Shown one piece after another: positions 7,980-15,205 of a stretch of 64,000 nucleotides of DNA. The position numbers were made by a program, and so were the translations under genes. Below the pieces are notes generated by a model. It was not told the DNA's origin. It made no database searches and saw only the letters and a program-made list of their open reading frames with translations. Position 1 is the stretch's first letter. The number at the start of each line of letters is the position of its first letter. Source of the DNA: Hymenobacter sp. BRD67 (GTDB taxonomy: Bacteria; Bacteroidota; Bacteroidia; Cytophagales; Hymenobacteraceae); contig NZ_CP053906.1 in NCBI RefSeq assembly GCF_013256425.1, positions 1-64,000 on the forward strand, read 5' to 3'.

Positions 7980-8519
7980 ATGGCCGCCCGAAAACCTCCT
8001 TCCACACTACCCCGCATTCTGCTTGATGCCGATGTTTTAAGTCACTTTCTCAAAGGCGAGCGGGCAGGCCTGCTCAACGCTGTTTTTCCCGGCCGCCTCG
8101 TCATTCTGCGCGAGGTGATGACCGAGCTAGCGCAAGTCTCCCGCTTCGACCAGCCCCTCGAAATGCTGGTGAAACTTTCCAACATCGCCATCATTGATTT
8201 CTCTTCCGATAACCAAGTACTGCTTGAATTTGAAAATCTACTAGCCCGGCGTGGTCCCGGCGAAAGCGCCTGCATGGCAATGGCCCGCTACCACGGCGAC
8301 TACATCGCCAGTAGCAACCTGCGCGATATCGTCGATTACTGCCGCACCCACAGCATCACGTACTACACCACCGTCGACATTCTACATTTTGCTATCCAAG
8401 ACGGCCACTTGACTCCCACTGAGTGCGACGCCTTCCTAACACTTCTCAAAAAGCGCAATAGCAAGCCCGGTTTCGACACTTACCAGCAATACCTGAAAGC
8501 TGGCCCTCGCAGCCGCTAG
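7980..8519 (+). CDS. PIN-domain-like ribonuclease, probable toxin
   Basis: This 179-aa protein fits a PIN-like nuclease fold. It has ILLDADVLSHFLKG near the start with acidic D16 and D18, a conserved glutamate in the LREVMTEL segment, and RRGPGESACMAMAR followed by YIASSNLRDIVDYCR, which supplies further acidic residues of the active site. PIN proteins cut RNA and often serve as toxins controlled by an upstream partner. It starts 17 bases after the ImmA/IrrE gene on the same strand, completing an XRE / ImmA / PIN operon. A hairpin follows at 8588. The PIN assignment rests on motif layout, not on a search. Confidence 0.7.
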   Translation: MAARKPPSTLPRILLDADVLSHFLKGERAGLLNAVFPGRLVILREVMTELAQVSRFDQPLEMLVKLSNIAIIDFSSDNQVLLEFENLLARRGPGESACMAMARYHGDYIASSNLRDIVDYCRTHSITYYTTVDILHFAIQDGHLTPTECDAFLTLLKKRNSKPGFDTYQQYLKAGPRSR

Positions 8520-8587
8520 GACACCTTTCTTCCACAAGATTCTCTCTGCAAATGACCTAGTTAGTACTTTAAAATACAAAAACCGCC

Positions 8588-8605
8588 CGTCACGGGAGTG
8601 TGACG
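8588..8605 (+). terminator. Hairpin downstream of the PIN gene
   Basis: CGTCAC and GTGACG pair as a 6-bp stem with a 6-base loop, with partly matching CCG/CGG outside it. A T-run is not adjacent. It is a plausible end of the XRE-ImmA-PIN transcript. The remaining 8606-8830 bases show no gene; the region should contain the promoter of the CBASS-like operon. Confidence 0.35.
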
Positions 8606-8830
8606 ACCGGCTTCTTCTGTACAAGTGCAGCAAGGCTAGACGTGAGACCTTGAACCTGGCTGCCCCCGTTGAGGACCATAGATTAGCCACCTACGGACCC
8701 CTCTTTTTTCGACAAATTCGTCCGCAAAAGTAAGTGCGTTTTACGCAAATAGCCCAAGCGCGTTCGGTTGTCTGGCTCGGTGTGCCCTTCTGGTAAGGGT
8801 AGTAATTCCTTAAAAACCCCGACAATTATC

Positions 8831-9052
8831 ATGGGCAAATCCGTCCACGTCACCCCCCGCCCCAACGGCTTCGCCGTTATCACGGCTGGCGCGCAACGCG
8901 CATCCGTCATCAAGCCCACCCAAGCCGAGGCCATCGCCGTAGCGCGCCCCCAGGCGGCTCGCAATGGCAGCGAGTTGATTATTCATCGCCCCAACGGGCA
9001 GATTCGGGCCTCTGATAGCCACGGCCGCGACCCTCGCAACATCCCCGGCTAA
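8831..9052 (+). CDS. DUF2188-like small protein
   Basis: This 73-aa protein starts MGKSVHVTPRPNGFAVITAG and contains TQAEAIAVARPQAARNGSELIIHRPNGQIRASDSHGRDPRN. This is the DUF2188 pattern: V-x-P-x-x-x-G-W/F, then TQAEAI, then a G-S-E-L-x-I-H-x-x-x-G-x-I-R strand and a D-S-x-G-x-D-P tail. Earlier in-frame starts exist, but this ATG opens exactly at the family start. The function is not established. It is the first gene of a tight co-directional set ending with a CBASS-like effector, so a role in that defence operon is likely but inferred from context. Confidence 0.75.
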   Translation: MGKSVHVTPRPNGFAVITAGAQRASVIKPTQAEAIAVARPQAARNGSELIIHRPNGQIRASDSHGRDPRNIPG

Positions 9053-9191
9053 TTTATCACGTGTAGCGCTGCCCCCTCGCGGGCGGCGCTCTTCACGCGC
9101 CGGTGCAAGCTGGCCGCCTAACTCCGTGCGCCCCATCCATTCCGCAACTTTTTCAATGCTGGCTATATCCCAGCCACCAGTTCCAGTAATC

Positions 9192-9389
9192 ATGAAGTCT
9201 ACTACTCAGCCCACTATCGCAGATGCCGTGCAACTAGCCTCAACAGTCCAAGGCATCGTGGCCAATCCACTCACTGCGGGTGTCAAATTCTTTCGCACCC
9301 TCAACAAAGACGCTAAGGCACTTATCGTTGCCCTGCTCACCCTCGCGGGTTTGGTGTATACCATCCAGTATCTCACCAATAAGCGCTAG
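9192..9389 (+). CDS. Small single-pass membrane protein in CBASS-like operon
   Basis: This 65-aa protein has a polar N-terminal half and one hydrophobic segment near residues 44-60 (ALIVALLTLAGLVYTIQ), followed by a short basic tail. The start is the ATG nearest the family-size frame; an upstream ATG at 9126 would add only low-complexity residues. It lies 139 bases after the DUF2188-like gene and 80 bases before the CD-NTase gene, all on the same strand. I do not recognise the family. It may assist the S-4TM-like effector at the membrane, but that is inference. Confidence 0.6.
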   Translation: MKSTTQPTIADAVQLASTVQGIVANPLTAGVKFFRTLNKDAKALIVALLTLAGLVYTIQYLTNKR

Positions 9390-9469
9390 GCCTCAGTTAA
9401 AGCCGTCGACTAGCTAGTTGGCGGCTCTAGGCTCTACCCCTACTCTTTTACCTTCTGCTATCAAGTATC

Positions 9470-10438
9470 ATGACGCTATTACAATGCATTGGCCAGTTGC
9501 TGGCCGATATCACCATCACCGATAAACAGACTTCTTCGGTGAGCACGACCTACAACAACCTCAAAACTCTGCTGCTGGATAGCGAGAGCAAGCTCAACGG
9601 CGAGCGGGTATTCCAAAACGGCTCTTATGACCGCGATACCATCATCAAGCCGCTCGATGATGTTGATATCTTCCTAGTACTCGACCGTACCGAATATGAA
9701 GATGGTGGTGTGCTTCGCAAGCCACAAACGGTCCTGACCAAGCTAAAAGATTACCTGAACAGCACTCGCGACTACAAGGATAAGGCTGTGCAGGACCGCC
9801 CCTGCGTCACGGTGCACCTGTGCGACAAGCGCTTCGACGTGCTGCCCTGCTTCGGCGACGACCTCGAAGGCTACTGGATACCTGATTCCGACCTCTCCGG
9901 CTGGATATGGTCCAACCCCGTTCTGCACTCTGAGAAGCTAACCGAAGTGAATAAATTGCGCAAAGGTCGCATCGTGCCGCTCATCCGCATTCTGAAATAC
10001 TGGAATCGGGAAAAGCTGGGCAAACTCATTCCATCCTACCACATCGAGGATATCGCTACCCACATTTTCACGCTCTTCGATACTGCTAACCACGAAGACG
10101 GCGTGCACACTTGGCTACGCTATGCCACTAACTACCTCGACTCCGACAAATTCGCGGACGAAGATGATTACAACGACGCCGTTGAGGCCATTTCCGCCGC
10201 TTATGAAAAGATAGACGAAGCCCATACGCTCTATGAGGACGGCAAGGAAAACGAAGCCATCAAGCTCTGGAAGGAGGTTTTCGGCACCAAGTTTCCCACT
10301 ATTTCCGATGCTGAGGCTCGCCAGCTCAACGAGTCTATGCGGTCGGGCAGCCTGAAAATAGCCGGCACCGGCTTGCTGGGTGCCACTGGTCAGCGGGTGC
10401 CACCTACTTCTTACTTCGGTGATGACGCGCCCCGCTAG
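9470..10438 (+). CDS. CBASS CD-NTase (cyclic oligonucleotide synthase)
   Basis: This 322-aa protein has the nucleotidyltransferase core of the cGAS/DncV-like family: NGSYDRDTIIKPLDDVDIFLVLD with Gly51-Ser52 and the metal-binding pair D64 and D66. The third aspartate is likely D123 in CDKRFDVLPCF. The C-terminal half is helical, as in the SMODS/OAS1-like domain, and ends GDDAPR. When phage infection is sensed it would make a cyclic di- or trinucleotide that activates the effector. The stop overlaps the start of the E2-like gene by 17 bases, showing translational coupling. In type II CBASS the E2-type partner attaches the enzyme's C-terminus to a target. The nucleotide product cannot be told from sequence. 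Confidence 0.87.
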   Translation: MTLLQCIGQLLADITITDKQTSSVSTTYNNLKTLLLDSESKLNGERVFQNGSYDRDTIIKPLDDVDIFLVLDRTEYEDGGVLRKPQTVLTKLKDYLNSTRDYKDKAVQDRPCVTVHLCDKRFDVLPCFGDDLEGYWIPDSDLSGWIWSNPVLHSEKLTEVNKLRKGRIVPLIRILKYWNREKLGKLIPSYHIEDIATHIFTLFDTANHEDGVHTWLRYATNYLDSDKFADEDDYNDAVEAISAAYEKIDEAHTLYEDGKENEAIKLWKEVFGTKFPTISDAEARQLNESMRSGSLKIAGTGLLGATGQRVPPTSYFGDDAPR

Positions 10439-10835
10439 CCCACGCCCAAAACCCTACCGCGTGGCCGCGCAAGTTGCAGCCATGCGGCAGCGCTATCCGC
10501 AATTCACGGTGCGGGCCAGCCTCAGCGACCCTCGTTTTCTGACCTTCACCGGCGAGGTGCTAGCCCACGAAACCTTACCTGTTTACACCTTAAGGATAAG
10601 CTACTGCTACAATCAGCCTCCACTGGTGCAGGTGCTCGCACCCGCACTGGTCGAGACGCCCCCGCACTTCTACGCCGATACGCAATCGCTCTGCCTCTAC
10701 CATCCCCGAGATTTTACGTGGTCCCGAGAGGTATCTCTTGCTGCCGAAATTGTGCCGCGGGCAGTAGGGTGGGTGTATTTCTACGAAAAGTGGCTCCAAA
10801 GCGGGGAGTGGTTCGGTGACGAAGCCCCTCACTAA
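10422..10835 (+). CDS. Stand-alone E2-like conjugating protein of CBASS
   Basis: This 137-aa protein resembles the E2 domain of the CBASS protein Cap2. PPHFYADTQSLCLYHPRDFTW carries the putative catalytic cysteine C91 in the L-C-L context, after a conserved histidine, and the C-terminus reads WLQSGEWFGDEAPH, similar to the W-x-G-x-E-x-x-H tail of these proteins. No E1 or JAB protease domain is present here or nearby, so the operon fits the short type II CBASS layout with E2 only. It starts inside the end of the CD-NTase gene and would act on that enzyme. The start ATG at 10422 was chosen for this overlap. Confidence 0.8.
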   Translation: MTRPASPRPKPYRVAAQVAAMRQRYPQFTVRASLSDPRFLTFTGEVLAHETLPVYTLRISYCYNQPPLVQVLAPALVETPPHFYADTQSLCLYHPRDFTWSREVSLAAEIVPRAVGWVYFYEKWLQSGEWFGDEAPH

Positions 10836-10865
10836 AGTCTTGTTAATTCCCAACTCCTGTAATCT

Positions 10866-11675
10866 ATGGCCTTTCCATCCACCCGCGTGGTGCCTATCGA
10901 CAAGCAGTTCAAATTTGTTGAACGCCTGAAAATGTGGAGTGGCCGAGCGTTGATTGCCACCACGATTCTAACCCCGCTCATTAGCATCCTCGATAACCAG
11001 CCGCCGGCAACCATACCCGGTTGGGAGCCACTAGGTAAGTCAACACTGATAGCGTTTAATTGTCTGATAATTGTGGCCTTTGCTGGCCTAGAATTCATAG
11101 CCAGCGTTTTCCTTTCTAACGCTGAACGGGACCGTCGGTTAGACTTCTTGGATAATGCATTTGGCCAGCGCTATTCCGGTCAAACGTCGATTGGGTATTT
11201 CACTAACGACAACTTGCAGCCTGGTATCTACAAATGCCTGGTGAATTGCTTCGAAAATTGCTCACATTCACTGGCCATTGTTGATATGATGCTCCCACGC
11301 GAGATTGCCAAGGGCGTGCTAGTTATCTCGGTATTCGTGCTCACTGCTATATTTGGCAAACGAGAATTGATACGCCAGTTTTTTGAGCTGCCCCTAGCCG
11401 CTGTAGTGGTGCAGGACACATTAAGGCTTATTCTATTCCGGTTTCGCTTGGCGCAGAACCACGAAACTATCCGGTTTTTCTTTAACGACATGCGTGGCAA
11501 AGCCTTCGATGACAATCGGGTTGCGGCAGCTATGCGCGATATTCTGGGTTACGAAACCATTATCTCTTGGGCGGCTATTAAACTTGATAGCGATTTATTC
11601 AGCGAGCATTGGGACGACCTAGCACAGAAATGGGAGCAGCTTAAAAAGCAATACGATGTGCGGTCTATTGATTGA
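10866..11675 (+). CDS. S-4TM-like membrane effector of CBASS
   Basis: This 269-aa protein has four hydrophobic segments in two pairs: about residues 28-45 and 60-82, then 147-165 and 172-192, with a soluble stretch between the pairs and a charged C-terminus rich in tryptophan and acidic residues. This matches the SMODS-associated 4TM effector family. On binding the cyclic nucleotide such effectors disrupt the inner membrane and stop phage spread by killing the cell. It follows the E2-like gene by 30 bases and closes the operon. The effector call follows both from topology and from its place after the CD-NTase and E2 genes. Confidence 0.78.
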   Translation: MAFPSTRVVPIDKQFKFVERLKMWSGRALIATTILTPLISILDNQPPATIPGWEPLGKSTLIAFNCLIIVAFAGLEFIASVFLSNAERDRRLDFLDNAFGQRYSGQTSIGYFTNDNLQPGIYKCLVNCFENCSHSLAIVDMMLPREIAKGVLVISVFVLTAIFGKRELIRQFFELPLAAVVVQDTLRLILFRFRLAQNHETIRFFFNDMRGKAFDDNRVAAAMRDILGYETIISWAAIKLDSDLFSEHWDDLAQKWEQLKKQYDVRSID

Positions 11676-11978
11676 CTTTTAGAATTCTGAGTTTCTTTCT
11701 AGCAGAAAAAACAATGACTACTAACGAGCTACAATTTATTCGTGAATTTCAGTTGCACTACTATATTCTCCTCGCCCCAAATTTAATTTAGCCGGTTGTG
11801 TCGCGTGCTCACGTAGCACACCACGACTTTTTAGCGTAGCGCAGGCTACTATTTAGCGAGTATAGGACGCTCACTAACCCCGAGTCTGCATACTCCAATA
11901 AGGGTTAGCGAGAAACGCTCGGTAAAAAGGCCTCTGCGCGCTGGAAACGGCCTGTCGAAAACCATCCAATAAGGGCCC
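11676..11978. other. Gene-free stretch with an imperfect inverted repeat
   Basis: No gene is visible here. CTCACTAACCC at 11870-11880 pairs with GGGTTAGCGAG at 11902-11912 with one mismatch, and a short GTGCT/AGCAC hairpin lies earlier. The region separates the CBASS-like operon from the insertion-sequence graveyard that follows. Confidence 0.4.
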
Positions 11979-12116
11979 GTGGCTGTTGCAGAACTAACGT
12001 ACTTGTTCAACAAGTAGTCGCGGCAACGACAAAACCTACAAAAAGCAGCTTTATCGCCAGTTTGTGGGACTTAGTTGGTTAAAGCGAGGCGCTCGGCCGA
12101 GTTCTGCAGCAGCCAC
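11979..12116. mobile_element. Probable MITE with IS1182-like ends
   Basis: The left end GTGGCTGTTGCAGAA (11979-11993) is identical to the left end of the IS1182-like element at 24956. The right end TTCTGCAGCAGCCAC (12102-12116) is its reverse complement with one change. The 138 bases between hold no coding capacity. This is the expected form of a miniature element mobilised by the related transposase; a deletion derivative is an alternative. Bases 12117-12260 after it show nothing recognisable. Confidence 0.55.
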
Positions 12117-12260
12117 CACCGTTCATAAAAGGTCTGAATCTACGATAGTCCTGTGCCAAACCAGCCGTTCCGAAACGTTAGCCGGCCGGGTGGCTACGCG
12201 CCCCCTTTCTGATTGCCCAAGGCCCTTGTTCGCCATCGCTTCCGCGAGGTGCGGGGTTCC

Positions 12261-12645
12261 CTATTCCACAAGGAGCCGTTGCGTAGGTAAGGCCCTGAGG
12301 ACCGCTCCTTGTCCCGTGAGGGCGCGCAGCTGCAGCAGATACAACCCGGCCGCCAGCCCGGCCGTGGGTACGTCGCCCGTCGCGGCTCCCTGCGCGACGG
12401 GCAAGGGGAAGCGGCGCACGAGCTGGCCCAGGGGACTCAGGAGCGTGACTTCCACGGTGCGGGCGGCCGCGGGCAGGCCCGTGGCCGTGAGGGTGGCCGC
12501 CGCGCGGGCTGGGTTGGGGTAGAGCGTGGCGCGGGCGTCGGGCAGGGAGGCGCAGGTGGCCAGCACCGAGGCTGTGCGCAGGAGCACGCCGGCCGTGTTA
12601 TTGCCCGAATTGGCCGTGAGCACGTCGAGCTGCCCGTCGCCGTTG
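12261..12645 (-). pseudogene. C-terminal fragment of a T9SS-secreted FG-GAP/VCBS-like protein
   Basis: Read on the minus strand, the fragment enters with [20 protein letters not shown], typical of an FG-GAP/VCBS repeat. It ends with a type A T9SS sorting domain: ATLYPNPARAAATL, LLSPLGQLVRRF, LAAGLYLLQLRA and a final LLVE. The tail would direct the protein through the type IX secretion system to the cell surface. Everything upstream is missing: the coding region stops at about 12645, where an IS3-type transposase remnant begins. It is a truncated relic of an adhesin-like gene. Confidence 0.7.
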
Positions 12646-12783
12646 ACAGTTGACCGATGCCCAAGAGAAAATCGAGCACTGGCGCCAGGAATACAATGGC
12701 TTCCGACCGCACAGCTCCTTGCAGAATTTAACGCCTGATGAGGTAGTGGCGGCCGCCATTACCGTCGAGCTTCAGAATGCCTG
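12646..12783 (+). pseudogene. IS3-family transposase remnant (OrfB C-terminus)
   Basis: The frame reads [20 protein letters not shown] then [13 protein letters not shown] and stops. This is the last part of the DDE transposase of IS3-group elements (the E-x-W-R-x-x-Y-N-x-x-R-P-H-S-S-L block). The rest of the element is absent. It abuts the truncated T9SS gene. Confidence 0.7.
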
Positions 12784-12844
12784 ATGCTTTACTTTCGACC
12801 GGCTTAAGTATTGGGGAGGAGGTCACCGCAAGGCGGAATGCTTA

Positions 12845-13057
12845 AATAATGCGCAAGCCGAGAGCCTCTGATCCCGCTTCAAAACCGAAGAACTCGCCGC
12901 CCGCCCACAGCCCTATTTTACCGACTTAGCCGATGCCCGAGCGAGGATGGCCACTTATTTTGACTACTATAACTACGAGCGCCGCCACTCTGCGCTCGTC
13001 TATGAGACTTCACAATCCTTTTATCTTCAAAATGCGTCCCTAAACTATCCTGCCTAA
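12845..13057 (+). pseudogene. Second IS3-family transposase remnant, related to the intact IS at 29650
   Basis: The reading frame gives NNAQAESL, an in-frame TGA at 12869, then SRFKTEELAARPQPYFTDLA and FDYYNYERRHSAL before the stop at 13055. The intact transposase at 29663-30562 has the matching AQAESLWSRLKTEVL and FDYYNHERLYSS. The tryptophan codon has become a stop here. Only the C-terminal about 70 residues remain. Confidence 0.72.
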
Positions 13058-13099
13058 CTGGACTACCTCAAAAGGCTTCCCATTCTATTAAGGTGGTTT

Positions 13100-13675
13100 T
13101 TACAGACTGTTTTCGCTTGTTTTGTAATACGCCCTATTTGCCAGTAAAGTAGTGAACTCACCCTGCCAAAAGCCTTTCGCTAACACTGCCTGTTCGTCTA
13201 TTTTTGATAAGCCTGTTTTCAGCTCAGTAAGCTGCTCATCGGTAAAATCTGCTTTCTCATAGGCATCAGGCCCACGTGTTGCTAACAGATTCTCCACAAA
13301 TTGATGGTACAACACCATCGAGGCACTCAGCGCTTGAAGCGAACAATTTACGTAATGAGGCGCAAACTGCGTTTCATGGTCAAGCCATTCTATCAAATCC
13401 TCTTTTTCGGTATTGATTACTAGTGGGTTGCCTGCGCTATCAAAGCCAATCCTAATAAAATGAGCGAATTGAGCGCCTATTCTATAGCTCGTACTAACGC
13501 TCTTAAAGTCCCGATCAAAGTTTAGAAAAGGGTCTGCTTCGACCGGAAGGCCAACAGTCTGTAGTAAGTCAAGTGTTGCTTTTTTAAACCCACATGCTTC
13601 CACACTTTCTAGGCGATAAGTGGTCAGTACGACCCCGTGGCCGCTCCAATAAGCTAGTATCTCTTCGTTACGCAT
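13100..13675 (-). CDS. SUKH-4-like immunity protein
   Basis: This 191-aa soluble protein resembles the SUKH-4 family: a G-L-P motif near residue 42 (TVGLPVEADPFLNF), the YRIG and FIRIGFDSAGNPLVINTEK strands, then a stretch around NCSLQALSASMVLYHQFVEN. SUKH proteins usually neutralise nuclease or deaminase toxins of contact-dependent or polymorphic systems. No cognate toxin is visible nearby; the flanks are IS remnants and duplicated regulator DNA, so this is probably an orphan immunity gene. The start is the first ATG of the frame. Bases 13676-13854 upstream show no gene. Confidence 0.62.
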   Translation of the reverse strand: MRNEEILAYWSGHGVVLTTYRLESVEACGFKKATLDLLQTVGLPVEADPFLNFDRDFKSVSTSYRIGAQFAHFIRIGFDSAGNPLVINTEKEDLIEWLDHETQFAPHYVNCSLQALSASMVLYHQFVENLLATRGPDAYEKADFTDEQLTELKTGLSKIDEQAVLAKGFWQGEFTTLLANRAYYKTSENSL

Positions 13676-13854
13676 AAGTTGTTGAAATAATCGAGTAAGG
13701 TAAAATTCAAAAAGCTAGGCTACAAAAATTGCCTTTCGAAATTTTTCATTTTCATGTGATTGTCTTTAAAGAAACATTACGTTAAGGAATTTTTCTAAGA
13801 AAGCGAAGCGAAGTAAGTCATAGGGTAAGGCCCGCTACCTGCTATTGCGGCGCC

Positions 13855-13992
13855 CCGAGCTATAAGCTGGTGGCCGACCGGTATGGGCTGAGCACGGCCA
13901 CGGTGAAAAACCATATCCGGGCCGTGTACCACAAGCTCGAAATCAACAGCAAGGGCGAGCTGCTGGCTCTTGCCCTGCAGCGGCGTGGGTAA
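13855..13992 (+). pseudogene. Fragment of a LuxR-type response regulator C-terminus (duplicate)
   Basis: SYKLVADRYGLSTATVKNHI continues to LEINSKGELLALALQRRG and stops. This is nearly identical to the last 45 residues of the response regulator ending at 18802. The following about 110 bases before the next gene also match. The rest of the regulator is missing, so it is the broken end of a segmental duplication. Confidence 0.8.
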
Positions 13993-14108
13993 GCGTGAGC
14001 ATAGTCCTTTTGTGCTATACCCCCGCGTGGGGCTGGCGCCGTCCTTTGTAGGCGCTAGCAGTGGTGCTAGTCAGCGCTGGTTGTATTTCCCTCCTCTCTT
14101 CTTTTTTT

Positions 14109-15188
14109 ATGGCTGATTTTTTACTTCCTGCCATCCTTTCCCGCCTAAATGCCCGCTGGCTAGCTTCTGGCCTGGCGGCACTGGCTCTGCTACTAGCTTC
14201 GGCCGGCGCGGCCCTGGCCCAGGGGCCCGTGCTGGCCGGCAGCGTGAACACGGACGCTACTCCCGGCAGCGTGGCCGTGAGCGGCACCACGGCCTACGTG
14301 GTGAACATTGACGGTAACACGCTGCAGTGCTTCGACGTAAGCAACCCGGCCAGCCCCACCCTGCTCGGTAGCGTGAGTACGGGCGCAAATAGCGCTCCCT
14401 ACGGCGTGGCCGTGAGCGGCACCACGGCCTACGTGGTGAATTTTTACGGTAGGACGCTGCAGTGCTTCAACGTGAGTAACCCCAGCGCCCCGGTCCTGCT
14501 CGGCAGCGTGGGCACGGGCACAAATACCAATCCCTACCGCGTGGCCGTGAGCGGCACTACGGCCTACGTGGTGAACTATTCCGGTAACACGTTGCAGACT
14601 TTCAATGTAAGCAACCCGGCCAGCCCCACCCTGCTCGGCGGCGTGAGCACGGGCAACAATCTCCGCGGCGTGGCCGTGAGCGGCACCACGGCCTACGTGG
14701 TGAACTCGGGCAGTAACACGTTGCAATCCTACAACGTGAGCAACCCAGCCAGCCCCACCCTGCTTGGCAGCGTGAGTACGGGCTCGAACAGCTATCCCGT
14801 CAGCGTGGCCGTGAGCGGCACCACGGCCTACGTAGTGAACGCCAGCAACACGTTGCAATCCTACAACGTGAGCAACCCAGCCAGCCCCACCCTGCTCGGC
14901 AGCGTGAGCACGGGCAGCAACCCCGCCGGCGTGGCCGTGAGCGGCACCACGGCCTACGTAGTGAACACTGACGACAACACGCTGCAAGCGTTCAACGTGA
15001 GCAACCCGGCCAGCCCCACCCTGCTCGGCAGCGTGAGTACGGGCGCAAATAGCAATCCCTACGGCGTGGCCGTGAGCGGCACCACGGCCTACGTAGTGAA
15101 TCAAACCAGCAACACACTGCAGACTTTTATTTCCGCCCCCACCCTCAGCAGCGTCTCGCCCCGAGCGGGCCGGCGGGCACGAGCGTAA
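14109..15188 (+). CDS. Secreted seven-bladed propeller-like repeat protein, N-terminal part
   Basis: The protein starts with a signal peptide (ARWLASGLAALALLLASAGA, cleavage after ALAQ). Seven tandem repeats of 42-45 residues follow, each carrying a V-A-V-S-G-T-T-A-Y-V-V-N core and a L-Q-x-F-N-V-S-N-P-A-S-P-T-L-L-G-S-V stretch; repeat starts at DNA level are 14271, 14406, 14541, 14670, 14805, 14931 and 15066. They resemble LVIVD-type repeats that fold as a seven-bladed beta propeller. The frame breaks at about 15163: the sequence up to LSSVSP continues in another frame as an IPT/TIG domain, so this and the next entry are one gene of about 1,070 residues. The product is expected at the cell surface. 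Confidence 0.78.
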   Translation: MADFLLPAILSRLNARWLASGLAALALLLASAGAALAQGPVLAGSVNTDATPGSVAVSGTTAYVVNIDGNTLQCFDVSNPASPTLLGSVSTGANSAPYGVAVSGTTAYVVNFYGRTLQCFNVSNPSAPVLLGSVGTGTNTNPYRVAVSGTTAYVVNYSGNTLQTFNVSNPASPTLLGGVSTGNNLRGVAVSGTTAYVVNSGSNTLQSYNVSNPASPTLLGSVSTGSNSYPVSVAVSGTTAYVVNASNTLQSYNVSNPASPTLLGSVSTGSNPAGVAVSGTTAYVVNTDDNTLQAFNVSNPASPTLLGSVSTGANSNPYGVAVSGTTAYVVNQTSNTLQTFISAPTLSSVSPRAGRRARA

Positions 15189-15205
15189 CCCTAACGGGCA
15201 CGGGC

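Noticed and set aside
14193-15104. Long open frame on the minus strand across the propeller repeats
   Set aside because: It is repetitive His/Gly/Ala/Arg sequence mirroring the plus-strand repeats, typical of a shadow frame in GC-rich DNA.
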